This document shows positions 47,817 to 59,662 of a stretch of DNA of 64,000 nt, piece by piece. The position numbers and the translations under genes are program-made. This DNA is from Hirundichthys speculiger (Eukaryota; Chordata; Actinopteri; Beloniformes; Exocoetidae): positions 1 through 64,000 of the forward strand of contig JAGFBZ010002152.1 of assembly GCA_018398805.1 (NCBI GenBank), written 5' to 3'. Numbering within the stretch: the first letter of the stretch is position 1; every line of letters begins with the position of its first letter. The notes below the pieces were generated by a model. It searched no databases, was not told where the DNA came from, and worked only from the letters and a program-made list of their open reading frames with translations.

Positions 47817-47824
47817 TATAAAAG
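47817..47824 (+). promoter_or_regulatory. cck: TATA box of cck
   Basis: TATAAAAG, about 30 bp upstream of the inferred transcription start (near 47848) and 80 bp upstream of a good splice donor at 47905. The spacing fits a TATA-driven non-coding first exon, as known for vertebrate CCK genes. No obvious TGACGTCA cAMP-response element was seen in the immediate promoter. Confidence 0.75.
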
Positions 47825-47847
47825 GAGCATCCTTCTCACTCATCACA

Positions 47848-47904
47848 GAAGTGCTGTCCTCGTTCTCACACACTCCTCTAACACGCCACATTTCTTTTCT
47901 CAAG
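47848..47904 (+). other. cck: cck exon 1 (5' untranslated)
   Basis: The start is inferred from the TATA box position. The exon ends CTCAAG followed by donor GTAAGA at 47905. It has no ATG. Vertebrate CCK genes have a short non-coding first exon and translation starting in exon 2, which matches. Intron 1 (47905-48397, 493 bp) ends TTTCAG immediately before the start codon. Confidence 0.7.
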
Positions 47905-48397
47905 GTAAGAAAAACGTCTTTTTCTTGTTTTTTTTATAAGACAGACTGAGATCTAACTGCTTGGCTTCTATTTATTTTTCCCACTTTTTACAAACTGTAC
48001 CTCGTTGCTACTCCAAACAAAAATTAATGCTCGTTTTCCTTTTTTTAGTGTTTAACAGATACATTCATGTTATTTATTTGATCGGTTTTTCTCCATTTTC
48101 ATGTATCACTGGTAGCACATATTCCTTTCTAATAAATGCTGCAGGATCTTTGTCCATTAAATAATTTCTAGGGGATTTTTCGTGGGGATGAAGTGGAAAT
48201 GAGAAATATCTCTTTGCATTGACGGTGAGGTCAGTTTAACCTGCAGAGACTGCGGTCCAGATGTTCAGACCCACAGCTGTTGTTCTGTTGTGCTGGATGA
48301 CAGACTGATCATCTGCAGATGTTTAGAGATGTCTCCAAACTTCCCAAACTGGACTGGACTCCTTCCCATTAAACCGCCGTCTCTGTCGGTGTTTCAG

Positions 48398-51068
48398 ATG
48401 ACTGCAGGGTTGTGTGTGTGTGTCGTGCTGGCAGTCCTGTGCACGAGCTGTTTGGGGCTCCCCTTCTCCTCCCCCCCCTCAGATGAAGGTCAGCGCTCCA
48501 TCTCTGCTCCGTCTGAAGGTACCAGTCAGACCTACAGCTCTGAAGAACGATCACTGAAATCAGCCCAGATGTTCCACATCTCCCATCTGCTCCTGTTGTC
48601 TTGCAGCTCTCCTCGAGGCAGGCACCCCCAGTTTGGGGGGGCACCACCCCCGACACAGCCGCTCCAGCCCCCAGCTGAAGGCGCTTCCCCTGGCTGGCGA
48701 GGACGCAGACTCCCGAGCAAACCTCAGCGAGCTGCTCGCCAGACTCATCTCCTCCAGGAAAGGTGAGTGACGAATGTGGATTTGCTTCTGTTTCTGTCTG
48801 TTTGCACGAGCAGACATGGCCGTGCACGTGTGTGTGAGGGTATAACATTTATTCATATATTTATAAAATAAAAATGATTAGACCACCCTTGTTTTCTTCA
48901 GTTTCTTGTTCATTTTAATGCCTGGTACAACTAAAGGTACATTTGTTTGGACAAACATAACGATAACCACAAAGATTGCTCATAAGAGTTTTATTTAAGA
49001 GCTGATATCTTACCATTTTCCATGGTTTTCTTGATTATAACCTAAATCACTTAAGTTTTTACATCAATAGCTATGGCGTTGTACTGCCAAAAACACTGCT
49101 TTTATGCATTCAGTGTTTTCTTTTCTGTCTGTTTTAGTCACATGATGACGTTTAGTGGTACCAGGTATTAAAATGAACAAGAAAGTGAAGAAAAAACGGT
49201 GGTCTAATAATTGTTTCCATGACAAAAGTACATCTAGCATTGACAGTATTTGTATGAAAAGTTGTTTTTTTTTGTTCCTGCTACCCCTCCCGTTGGTCGC
49301 TGCTTATTCCTGGAATCAGTGCAAAACCAGCTTTGTAAAACAAATTAGTGGCTCTGGAAAGCTTTTGTGGTTTGAAAGGGCGTGTGCGTCTTCCGGCCAT
49401 TCCCCTGCTACAATCTCATGCAATCATTTTGCAAATCACTTCCAACCACTTGTGTGTGTGTTTTTTTTCCCTCCCATTTTATGGTAAGAAAACGAACCAC
49501 AACCTCGTTAGAGTTCCTCATGTTCAGTGCTCTCATCTCCGACAGTTCGACGGGTCGACGGACTAACTGGTTTTTCACTACGACGCACACACACCTGAAT
49601 ATCTTTCTGTAGAATAATTCAAACAGCCTGAAATGTGCATTTGAACAGAGCCACTGACACGCAGCTAACACGTTTTAGCGCCGCAACACATTTTCTGCTT
49701 CGTTACCAAGCAATTATTACTCATTGGGGATCATTATTAGGGCTTATTAAGTTATTAGTTATGGAAGCACAAAGATGCAACTAAACTATAATGCTATTTA
49801 TAACTTTATAAGTCCTACGGTTTGTGCTTCGCTGTTGTGTAATATCCAGCAGGACGTCAGGATGAGAAAAAGACAAAACATACCTGGATGTTGTTTAGTC
49901 AGACATAAAAATCAATGAGAGGTCAAAGGTCAGGCTGGAGTGGGTCTGTGATCTGAGACGGTTTACTTCGGTCTAACGGTGCGTTCGTGTTCAACCTGTT
50001 CACTCGCTTGTTTCGGTGTAGGAGGTGTCGTTGTCGAGCCTTCTGCGGCCAGTCTTCCCAGCACACCAGGGAGCTGAAAAGCTGTGTGTGCGTGTGTGTG
50101 TGTGCGTGTGCATGGGCATGTGTTGTGTGTTGCGTGGGAGGATGTGGGTGGAGTGAAAAGTGCACAATTGATTAGCACATGGAGAGAAGCTCAGCTTCTC
50201 TTCAGTTGGAAGAAAGACTAAAAAGGTGAAATATAATCCTGGATTTGGAGCTTTGAGGTGAAGATGGGGGGTGGGTGGGGGGGGGATTTTTTTTTTTTTT
50301 TTTTTTTTTATGTGAACAGCTGCACAAATTTGTGGACGTTTACAAGCGCAGTCGTGTGTGCGCTGAGTAGCAGAGGCTAATAGCAGGTTGTCAGGCTGGA
50401 GTCCAGCTGTAGATGCTGCATCTCCTTTTGGCCTCGTAGTGTGGAGAGTTGATGAAAAAGAAAACGCAGAACCATAACTGGCCAATTAAAAACATCTAAA
50501 AGGAGATGAGCTTCACAGCAAAGCTCTCTTATACTGTATCTGAGAGAAAATCTGAGACCAAACATCAGCAGCTGACAGTTATGAAGACTCAAGATCCTCT
50601 GGAAGTGATAAAGACCCGGTCTGTGAAAATACCATGAGCTGATGAACCCAATAAACTCCCAACTACATTTAGCCATAAATGAACCATAAATGGTTTAAAT
50701 CTATTTATGTTTGACCACAACAGATATTTGGTTATTGTAGGTTGAAGTCTAAATCTGTGACATCATTTGTGTCCTCTCTCAAGCAAAAACAGCCACTTTT
50801 ACAGTGTTTTAACTAAAAGAAACTTTTATCAAACTTCCTTCATGCTCTCCTCATTCTGTGAAATATCGATTTCCCCCCATCCCTCCTCCTCCTCCTCCTC
50901 CTCCTCCTCCTCCTCCTCCTCCTCCTCTCAGGATCTGTGCGTAGAAACTCCACGGCGAACATCAGAGGCGGCGGCCTGAGCGCCAACCACAGGATAGCAG
51001 ACAGGGACTACCTGGGCTGGATGGATTTTGGCCGCCGCAGCGCAGAAGAGTACGAATATTCCTCGTAA
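48398..51068 (+). CDS. cck: Cholecystokinin prepro-hormone (three coding exons)
   Basis: Coding exons are 48398-48518, 48607-48762 and 50932-51068 (414 nt, 137 residues), all joined by GT-AG introns with phase 1 junctions. The ATG directly follows the intron 1 acceptor. Residues 1-20 ([20 protein letters not shown]) form a signal peptide. The propeptide contains [15 protein letters not shown] before the exon 3/4 junction. Exon 4 carries single Arg sites (R113, R117), the CCK-8 core D118-F125 (DYLGWMDF, Tyr119 the sulfation site), amidation donor G126, dibasic R127-R128, and the acidic tail SAEEYEYSS with two further tyrosines. Cleavage at R117 would give CCK-8; at R113, a 12-residue form. Leu at position 6 from the C-terminus corresponds to the CCK-L type described in trout. 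The secreted amidated peptide acts on CCK receptors in gut and brain. Whether it is the teleost a or b paralogue cannot be settled here. Confidence 0.97.
48519..48606 (+). other. cck: cck intron 2
   Basis: 88 bp, donor GTACCA and acceptor TTGCAG. It joins GAA-G to CT-CTC to give an Ala codon at residue 41, keeping the frame open. Confidence 0.9.
48869..49223. mobile_element. Tc1/mariner-like MITE, copy 2, inside cck intron 3
   Basis: Near-identical to 24942-25292 over almost its whole length (AAAATGATTAGACCACCCTT through GACGTTTAGTG). The outermost CAGTCATGG at the left is eroded; the right end reads GGTCTAATAATTGTTTCCAT then GAC. Both copies have the same orientation relative to the + strand. 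Confidence 0.85.
50264..50309 (+). repeat. G-rich tract followed by poly-T (cck intron 3)
   Basis: GGGGGGTGGGTGGGGGGGGG followed by about 24 T. The G runs satisfy the quadruplex pattern on the sense strand of the cck pre-mRNA. Confidence 0.8.
50880..50928 (+). repeat. (TCC)n microsatellite forming the cck exon 4 polypyrimidine tract
   Basis: About 15 CCT units end directly at CTCTCAG, the acceptor of the exon that encodes the hormone. The splice-site pyrimidine tract is therefore a trinucleotide microsatellite. Confidence 0.9.
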
Positions 51069-51117
51069 AGGGAAGCTGTCTGAATAACAGCAGCTGGCTG
51101 GTTCCTCACTGTCTCAC

Positions 51118-51123
51118 AATAAA
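51118..51123 (+). terminator. cck: cck polyadenylation signal
   Basis: AATAAA 50 bp after the stop codon, followed by a T/G-rich stretch (TTTGTTGTACATTTGTTTG). A second AATAAA lies at 51296-51301 and could serve as an alternative. Confidence 0.7.
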
Positions 51124-51139
51124 AGTCTATTTATGATGT

Positions 51140-52883
51140 ATTTGTTGTACATTTGTTTGTAAAACTGTAATAACACAATATTCATTCTATATGCCACGTT
51201 TTGAAGAAAAGCTCACTGTTTGTTTCTGGTTTGTTCTTCTTGTTTCTTTGCCATTTGGAGGTGGAGAAGATGTTGATGTTCGACTGACTGGACTGAATAA
51301 AGATTGGAAATATGATCACATGAATCTGCATATGAATTCTTCCAGTACAGTTCAGGCTCCACAAATTACACATATTACTGTCATTAGATCCATTAAATCA
51401 GCACATAAACTTTAAGACCTTCAGTCACATTGAAGCATCAGGTGTCTGAATTAATCAGAAAACAGTGTTTAACACTAATTACACATCTATGCATGTTTTC
51501 TCTCTAACAGTTTTTGGTGGAAGTGTCCAGAACAATGAAGATTATCTACATTATCTTTTCTGAAAGTCCTCCATGAAATGGCTGCTTGATGCATGTTTTC
51601 TGGAAAACTGAATCCTCTTATGGAAAAAGTCTCATCTGCTTTGCTTTAATGAGCTCGTTAGCTTTTAACTGGATGGAAAGTAAGTATTTATCCCAGAGAG
51701 CAAGACAAATCTTCTTTACTTTTGAAGGTCATTACAAACTTTAATTCCTTTAAGGATTAGCATATCCACTTAGCCATGTAATATAACTGTAAAATAATTA
51801 CCCTTTGTAACCAGAAAATAATTACCTTTTAGCAATACACGAACAAATACAAAATATCTTAAATTCTATTCAGATATACTTGCTGCTACGACCTAAGAAT
51901 TTGACTTATCTTTTACTTCTTCTTGTGTCAAATTCACTTTATACTTGTGTAGTTTCTCATGTTGAAATACACGTGTAATTAAAGTTACAGCATGAAATTA
52001 AAGTATACAGATGCAGCCTCTGATGTTAATTGCTCACAGGTATAGGATTTTCTTTCTTTCTTTCTTTCTTTTTTTAAGTACTTTTTCAGCACAAATTTAA
52101 TGCTTTAAATCAAAATGACTGGTTTTATCTTAAACTGTCTGAGTTGTTTGACCAAAAAAAAAAAAAGAAAAACAAGAAAACAATACGGTTAGATGCATGT
52201 AGAGATGTAGTGCTGCACCTGCTGATACGTCATCAACACGTTGGTCCCAAACATGCAGTTCTCTAAACAACCACTAGGGGCTGCTTTAAAAAAAAAAAAC
52301 CAAAACAGTCAATCTATGTTTTTTTGTGAATTTCATATCATCACAAACATTAACTTTTCCAAAATCACACATTTTTGACATATAAATGCTTTTGTTAAAT
52401 TTAGAATGCAGTATTTTTTCAATATTTTGTCCTAAAAGTGCAGATTTTTGTTGTAAAATGGCTTATATTGAACTTTTTTGTCATAAAATGTCAACTTTTA
52501 AAAACATGCAACTTTATAGACATAAAAATTCGAACGTAATTGAAAGATTGCAAATTTTGTGTACTTTTGTTGTAAATCTGTGACTTTTGTGGAATTGGGT
52601 GTTTTTTTTTTGATGAATTTTTGTTCTTAAAATTTTTGAGGTAAAATTCCTTCTTTTCATCCTGAACTAGTTGCTCCTGGCTGCTCCTCTTTCCTCGGTC
52701 ATTAAAGTTTTTAATGTTAATACAAAACCAAAGTGTCAGTTACATTGACACCCCTTCGGGATTTCCTCAGAAATGTTCTCACTGGTACATTTGTGATTAT
52801 GTTTGTTCTCACGAGCCTGATTAAATGAAGCGGTGGCCTGGATGAGCCTTGAGTTTGACACTTGAGCTCTAGATTGTATAAAC
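51140..52883. other. Gene-free stretch downstream of cck
   Basis: AT-rich; a (TTTC)n tract at about 52050-52072. No supported exon. Confidence 0.5.
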
Positions 52884-53017
52884 TAGGGTTTCTCAACGGG
52901 GGCGGTACCGCCCCCCCCAGGGGGCGTTCTGAACCTTTAGGGGGGTGCTGGAAACGTCAGGGCTGATGGGGGGGCGCTCAGACACAAATGAAGGGGCGCC
53001 ACGCCTTGAGAACTCTA
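52884..53017. mobile_element. Small hAT-type MITE, TAGGGTTTCTCAACG / TAGAGTTCTCAAGGCG ends
   Basis: 134 bp, with inverted termini. The flanking octamers GTATAAAC (52876-52883) and TTTTAAAC (53018-53025) match at six of eight positions. Interior rich in GGGGGCG. Confidence 0.7.
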
Positions 53018-53124
53018 TTTTAAACTTCCATGGTTTGCAAGGGTTTTTTTATAGTTTAAATCTATTTATGTTTCAATAAAATAAAATCTGCTCAGATTTC
53101 CTTTCTAAAAATAAAGCTGCTGTC

Positions 53125-53573
53125 TGTGTCATGGCCTGGATCTGCCATGATCGTTTTTCTGTGTATGCTGTGTGTTTTGTGAAGTTGGCGTCTCACCATG
53201 TCTCTAGTGCTTCCTGTTTTACTTTGAAGGTCTGTCTTGTCTTCCTGGTGTTCAGCTTTTCTTCCTCCCCCTCGTCATCCTGATAGTTCCCACCTGCTCT
53301 CGTTTGTTCCTGTGTGTTTATAAGTCCTGTCACTTCCGTTTCTGTTTGCTGTCCATTGTTGTCTTTACTCCCTACATGTTGGTCTACGCGTGTCATCGTG
53401 TCCTTCACCCTCTTTTCATGGAGTTAAGTTTGGATTTTGTATGTTTTTGTATTTTGGGATTTTTGAAGTTTTTGAATTTTGGATTTTGTTGAAATAAAAT
53501 CTTTTTGTTTTTTGGAAACCTCCTCCATCTTGGGTCCTCCTTCCGCTCCTCCTACACCGGGGGTCACGCAACA
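53125..53573 (+). mobile_element. Possible solo LTR or retrotransposon 3' end
   Basis: It starts TGTGTCATGGCC and ends GGTCACGCAACA, the TG...CA form of an LTR. It contains TTTATAAGTCC (TATA-like, about 53328) and AATAAA at 53493-53498 followed by a T-rich stretch. This layout resembles an LTR U3-R-U5 but no flanking duplication or internal gene was found. It could equally be the 3' region of a non-LTR element. Confidence 0.35.
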
Positions 53574-56061
53574 GTGGACTCAGGTCCGCGGTTGGTGGTT
53601 CTGTCCGGATGGTTCTGTCCGGACCCATGACCAATGCAAAAAATAAGTAGTGTCATTTTGACAGAGCGGTTTTGAACGATCGTGGATATTTACAGCGGGC
53701 TCTGCTACTACAGTTAAACGGTCATCTAGCTGCTAGTCAGAGACGTAGCTTGATGATGATGGCCATGATGATGCTACGGGACAACTGGGAAGCGATCGTG
53801 TGACTTCCGTCGCTGTGGTTCGTTATGGTATAACGGTGTGCAACAGACTGGTCAGCTGCTCACTGGACGTTTTTCTGGAAGCAGCACACAGTACAGATAT
53901 TTATCACATTCTTTTTTTGCATAAAGTGAATAACATGTCGGCGCAGTCGCCACATACCGGTACCATAGTGGGAGGTTTCGATAATGGCCAGCGCCTTAGC
54001 CTGATGCGAAGGATAACGGGCAACGTTATGTACAGAACAATTGTGTTGAACCACGTGTAATGACGCTGGTTTTAATGTGATTAATGTAAAGGGAGACACG
54101 TCTGATGTAAAGAAATAAGGTCAGTCTGCAGCCACGAACAAGAGATGAAAGTGGGTGGAAGCTTCACTGGCAGAGCAGGCTGTGCGATGTTCAAAAATAT
54201 CTTCAAAAGAAGGCAAAGATCTTTATGGGCCATAACTCCTTTTGTCTAGAGGAGTTGATATACATTTAATTATTAAAGCAGACTCAGAAATGTTAATGTC
54301 AATGTTAATGTTAATGCATGCTTTTGACGCCAATGAGAGCTGTATTACGGAAAACCATGTGAGCAAAGAGAAAGGAAAGACACTTTACATGTAATCTCTT
54401 TTACCACACCGATTAAGCGTCATTGTTTTGGTTCTAAACTTCAGCCAGCTGAAGGTATTAGGAGCAGAAATCCACAGTGTTGGAGAATCGTAATGAATGA
54501 TGGCCGTTATGCTGCTCCTGGCGCTCAGTGAAAGATGTGGAAGTGAGGGCTGGAGAGGCGGATCGATGAACAAAGCAGGCTGAGTGAATTATTCAGAGAG
54601 TTGGTTTGGAGCCCCCTGAGGGGAAGGAGAGAGTTTGCCATGTTTTTGTGTGTGTCGGACATTAAAGCCATTGGCTCTGAATGAGGACGCACTTGAAACA
54701 GAAATTTACAGAGGCTTGAGATTAATAGCAGTCCATGGGAATCGATCAAAACTTTGTGTAAAGGTCTGAGGAAGAGGCCCTTCAGAGTTAAAGGCACAGC
54801 AAAGGTTTGAAAGCTTCACTGGGACTGCCAGTAAATGTCTCTGCTGTGTGTGAGTTTATTCCTGTGAAGATGCAAAAAAAGAAAAGAACAGTAAATAAAT
54901 AATAAAATCGTCAAAGACAAATGTGTGAGGAATCCTTCCACATCTTAAGTGGAGTCATTCAAACGGTCACAGATAAATAAGTGCTCTTATTTTGTGCCAT
55001 AATGGACAAAGTCACACAGCCATGAAATGAGCGTGAGCTCCAACAGCGTTGCTGTAAAGGAGATCCAGCGACGGTGATGGCAGATGGTCTGAGGAGCTAT
55101 TTCTCACTCTGGCTGAACATCCTGTTTTAATTCTGCACCGCTTCCAAAATGTTCCTCCTTTTCACTTCGGATGAGCTGATTCAAATAAAACAGAGGAACT
55201 TCAGAGACCAGAATTAGTTTCAGGCTCAGTTAATATACAATCATGTGAAAAAGAGTCTATGTTTTATGGAAAAACATGTAAGAAATCATCTGACTGTAAT
55301 GGATCTTAGCATTGAGTTCATAAAACCTTAAGACAACAAAAATACGCAGATCTTTTTTAATCATGGCATTATTTTTTTAACAAGAATGACAAAAAGAAAA
55401 AGAAATACAGTACTAAGTGCCCATTTTCTCATTGATTGGATTTCAGACGGTGTTAGTCTGATAAACCTATCAATGCCTGATCAGAAAAGGTTATACCCGG
55501 TGGTGGACGCGCCGCCAGAGTCATTATCTACTGACGAACATCACCGTTTAGACACGGGACTGACTATAAAGCAACGACATCAGCCGACTGTTGACCCGTC
55601 TGGGTTTTTGCGCTTGTACAGTACAGACGGGCGATGCGGGTCATGTGTCGTGAACCTGGATGATGGTTAGGGTTAGGGTTAGGTTTCTGTCTGCTGTTTG
55701 ACTCTAAATTGGGACAAAATTCCCGCTCTAAAAGTGATGCCTTCAAAAGTATCACGGTGAGGATCACGGTGAAACCTTATTATTAATTGTCTCTTGCCTG
55801 CGTTCCTTCTGTCCGTGCGACTGTTTTTCTTTCCTAGATTGAGGAAGTTAGTGGTTGAGGCTGATCGATGCTCCCGTCCATCCTGATAACCAGTTCTGGT
55901 TGGGTTTTATCTTTAAGGCTGAGCCTTGAACATCTACTCGACTGTTACAAGGAGACTGAGAGTCTCCTGCCATCTGTGGCGCTGCTTTGACCTCCTGGTG
56001 GTGACTCCTGGTACTGAAGTACACAGGTGACATTTGGCTCATCCTGTACCTGAGCAGTGTG
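53574..56061. other. Gene-free stretch
   Basis: No recognised exon. A (GGTTAG)3 interstitial telomere-like motif lies at 55665-55682. Reading frames at 53800-54060 and 55386-55670 have no domain. Confidence 0.5.
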
Positions 56062-57664
56062 CACTGTAAAAAAAAATCGTAATATAACAGAATTTTACTG
56101 TGTATTTTTTTTCTGTATTATTAAAATACCATTTAATTTACAAAAACATTAAATCACTGTAACTGTGAAAACACAATATTTCTGTTCTTTTACAAAAAAA
56201 AACCATTAGAAATACATACATTTATTGTTAAAATACGTTGACAAATATATTGTAATTTCAAATCAAATCAAATCAAATCAAATCCTTTATTGTCACTGTT
56301 CACATTGTTACCAACATTAACTGTGAAAATCAGTTTAGCAGCTCCACATGGCAGCAGGAGAGAAAAACAAGAAAACACAAAAGCCCGATATCACAATAAA
56401 CAAAAAAAAACAATATAAAATATAAAATATAAAAATATAAAATAGTAATTTCACAAATATTTGTCTGTTATTTAAGGGAATAAACCACCAATTAACCAGG
56501 GAAAAAAATAATTTAAAATTACTGAGGAATTAATAGTAAAAATTTGTAATTTTACTATAATTTATTTGTTAATTGACTAATATCTTCATTGAAAATAACT
56601 ACAATTACTCTCATTTCTAGATGGTAACATTTATTAACATCATATTAATAAATTGTTATTAATTATATTTATTTTGAAAGGACATCTACAGAGACATAGG
56701 GAAAGGGGAAAGCTTGAGAGGGTGAATAATTAATTATTATTAATTAAATTAATAAAAGGTGAATAATAAAGAGTTGGACTTGAACTTAGCGCTGCTGCCT
56801 CTGCTGATGGAGCATCAGCTCTACCAAGGGAAGCTGCAATTAAATGCTTTCAATAAAGCATTTCTCTGATAGATATGCTGCTAGTGATCTGGCAGGTCCT
56901 TTTGGGTTGTTTCCCAGCATCCTTTGCAGCCCTGGTTGTTTAGGTGCTTATCTGTGGTTTATTTGTTAGCTATTTGATTTAATGCTAGCCATGTAAAGTC
57001 TGTTGCTGGTTTGACCCCCTGTTGATTCAGACCTCTTACATTTAAATGACAATAAAGTGTTAATTTGTGTCACCCTGAGTTAAGTCTGTCTGTGTTCGAA
57101 TCAGTACCCGTGAGTTTGTTTAATAAAGTGTGTAAAACAAAACTTGTACTGAGCAAAAACAGGAAGTTGATAAAATACTCCTTTAGCTAGTTTCATGGCT
57201 GTCAGGTGTTACAGACCAGGATCCACTACGACGCAAAGGCAACAGTCCTTAAAATTGTAGCAGTTTCAAACCTAATATCTAGACTTTAAACATTTTTTTT
57301 ACATGTTTTGAAAGATGAATCACATTATTTTTTATGTCATATACTGTTATATTACATCAAACACAAATTATTATACAACTTCTTTACATAAAATAATGTC
57401 ATTGAAACCAATTAATAACAGCATATTTCTGTAAATTTAAGCATTATTATTCGTAATACAGCATTTACTTACCATATTTCTAGGTCATTTAATTGTTTTA
57501 AAATGTGAAAATGATTTCTAATTAAATGTTAAAAACAATTGAAAAAAGGCAAAGTCTTGTTAAAATTACAAACTACAAACTGTATTTTAATTATGGAAAA
57601 TAACTGTATTTTTATGAGAAAGTAATTTTCTGTTATTTCACGGTATTTTTCTGGCAAAATTACC

Positions 57665-57702
<38 letters not shown>

Positions 57703-57705
57703 GTG
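56062..57705. mobile_element. DNA transposon, CACTGTAAAAAAA ends, with nested retroposon fragment
   Basis: The left end is CACTGTAAAAAAAAA and the right end in reverse complement CACTGTAAAAAAAA, following a 34-base T run (57666-57699). The interior is very AT-rich with repeated CTGTATTTT/AAAATACGGT-like motifs toward both ends. A reverse-oriented retroposon tail is inserted at 56257-56450. No transposase frame. No clear target duplication. Confidence 0.6.
56257..56450 (-). mobile_element. Non-LTR retroposon 3' fragment with (GATTT)n tail, reverse orientation
   Basis: CAAATCAAATCAAATCAAAT, then CCTTTATTGTCACTGTTCAC, then GTGAAAATCAGTTTAGCAG. The repeat tail lies on the left, so the element is on the - strand. 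Similar in design to the fragments at 38936 and 47040. Confidence 0.55.
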
Positions 57706-59662
57706 TGGGACTGAGGCCTTAACTTCTCAAATACCTACTACCTGAGGGTCATGAGGTGAGTCTGTTTGAGGTGTGTTTGTGTGGCAGCAGGTGAATTTAC
57801 AAAATTGCATCTTTTAGGTTGAAGACTTTTGTCTCTGGGTAACTAATGATGTCATTTTGGTCATGTGCTTCCATCTCAGAGTGTTCGGACTCTCATTTGT
57901 TGTTTGGGGTTTCAAACACATGACAGGTTCCTGCAGCTGTGGAAGTTTTTATAGACGGAGACGAGCTCTTCAAACTGCTGCCTGGTCCTATACATCCTTC
58001 AACTTTCACCCCAACAGCGGAGGATGCGGTCGGCTGTATGGTTTACGTTATTTTTGCTGTGTGTGTGTCTCATGGTTTGGTTGGGTCTGTGGTTGCTGCT
58101 TGGTACCATGTGATTCTTCTTTGGTTTGTTATTGGTTTACTAACTGCAATGCTATATTCTATTTTATAGGGTAACTGTGAACGTTTTTTCCACATTTTAG
58201 TTGCTGACTTCAAAAGGTTTTGGGGGGGGCATCGGGAGTGCGGATGCCTCTGGCAGCACATCCACCATCGGGTATAACCTTTATTTGATCATGTGTTCAT
58301 TAGGTTTAACTCCTCATGAAGGGAATAAGTGTTTTTTCCCTCCTGAAGTGTTTTAAATAATGAAGCTCTTTCACAGGTCTGTCCTGGATGGACACCCTGC
58401 CCGTTTGTCCTCGAGTATACGAGACTCAGGGGGGAAGCAGGGTTAACCTATAACTAAGAGGGAAAGACATAAGCAATGAATCTTAGAGAAGCATTTTGTT
58501 CTGAACATACATTTGGACAGGATTATGAAACATAAAACAACAATTTGGAGTTCGGTTTTCTACAGTGAGTATGATTATTTACAAGCAGAATGGACTGAAG
58601 ACAGAAACCAGTCATCCCAAACAGTTTACCCCAAAGTTCAGATAGATACAATAAATATGTAAATAAATGAAATAAGAACTACATCTCAGATCGCACAGTT
58701 GAACATGTTAAATGTTAAAATACGCTGCAGCATAATCAGATCAAGGCTGAACTAACTGTGAAATGTTTATACAGACAATCTCTCCAAAAGCTAAAGCTTG
58801 GTTGAGAAATGAGTCATGAAAAAGTGCAGTGATCAGAGGCGCACAGATAATCTATATCAGAGAGGCTGAAAAATAAACAAATCAGGGTTTGGATGGGCTT
58901 CAGAGGCATTAGAGCAAAAACTTTGATGAGTTGAAGCGATGCTGCAAAAAAGAATATGCCCAAAGTTACCAAACAGTATAATGAGAACTTAGAAGGTCAC
59001 ACAGAAAACAACTTAAACTAAACATCTTCAGATTTTTTCTTCTTCCCTCTTTGGCTTAAATTTAGCTAAATAAATAATAGCAGGGTGAAAAGGTCATCTG
59101 TTGTTGTTTGTCTGAGGTTGTATTTGTCCAGAACTAAAACTCTCGATGATCAGATGACTTTCAAATCATCCTAAGAAACAGAAAAAAAAAAAACAAATGT
59201 AAAAACATAACGACTGTAGATTCATCTAACGGGCACAACGGCTTACATACTTTACAAAATTGTAACGAGATCAGAAAAAACAACTTCTTTTCAAGTGGAA
59301 AATAAAATGGTTCAACACGTTCATGAGCTGAAGACTGAAACCATTTAGATTTTTTTGAATGGACAGACAAAAATGTAGAGGAAAACCCCAATCATATTTT
59401 TAGAGAAATATTCACAAATGGATTGTTTGATCATATCAAAGTCCACATCTGAAGGTCGTAGGGGTCACGTGGTGGTACTACGATGCACCGCCACCCAAGG
59501 AGGGTCAAGTTTGATTCACATCCCAACCTCTGTTGTTTTAGGAAAAAAAACAAGCAAAAAACAAACAAACAACAACTTAACTTTCAAACTGAATCCAAAA
59601 AAGCCACATAAATGTTCTTGGTTAAGGTTAAGAAAACAGTTTTCATGAAAACAGACACTGTG
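57706..59662. other. Mostly gene-free stretch
   Basis: It contains one candidate exon-like frame with two hydrophobic segments (57927-58169, see findings). Otherwise nothing is supported. Confidence 0.4.

Larger units (their letters stand above)
48763..50931 (+). other. cck: cck intron 3
   Basis: 2169 bp, donor GTGAGT and acceptor CTCTCAG. It contains a Tc1-like MITE (48869-49223), a (GT)n tract (about 50080-50130), a G-rich/poly-T stretch (50264-50309) and a (TCC)n tract at the acceptor. No exon-like reading frame with family similarity lies inside. Confidence 0.9.

Noticed and set aside
48290..48766. 158-codon unspliced + strand frame over cck exons 2-3, and overlapping - strand frames
   Set aside because: The frame reads through intron 2 out of frame with the hormone precursor; GT-AG splicing gives the real CCK sequence.
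53125..53573. Endogenous retrovirus
   Set aside because: Only an LTR-like block is present; no internal gag/pol-like frame, primer site or second LTR nearby.
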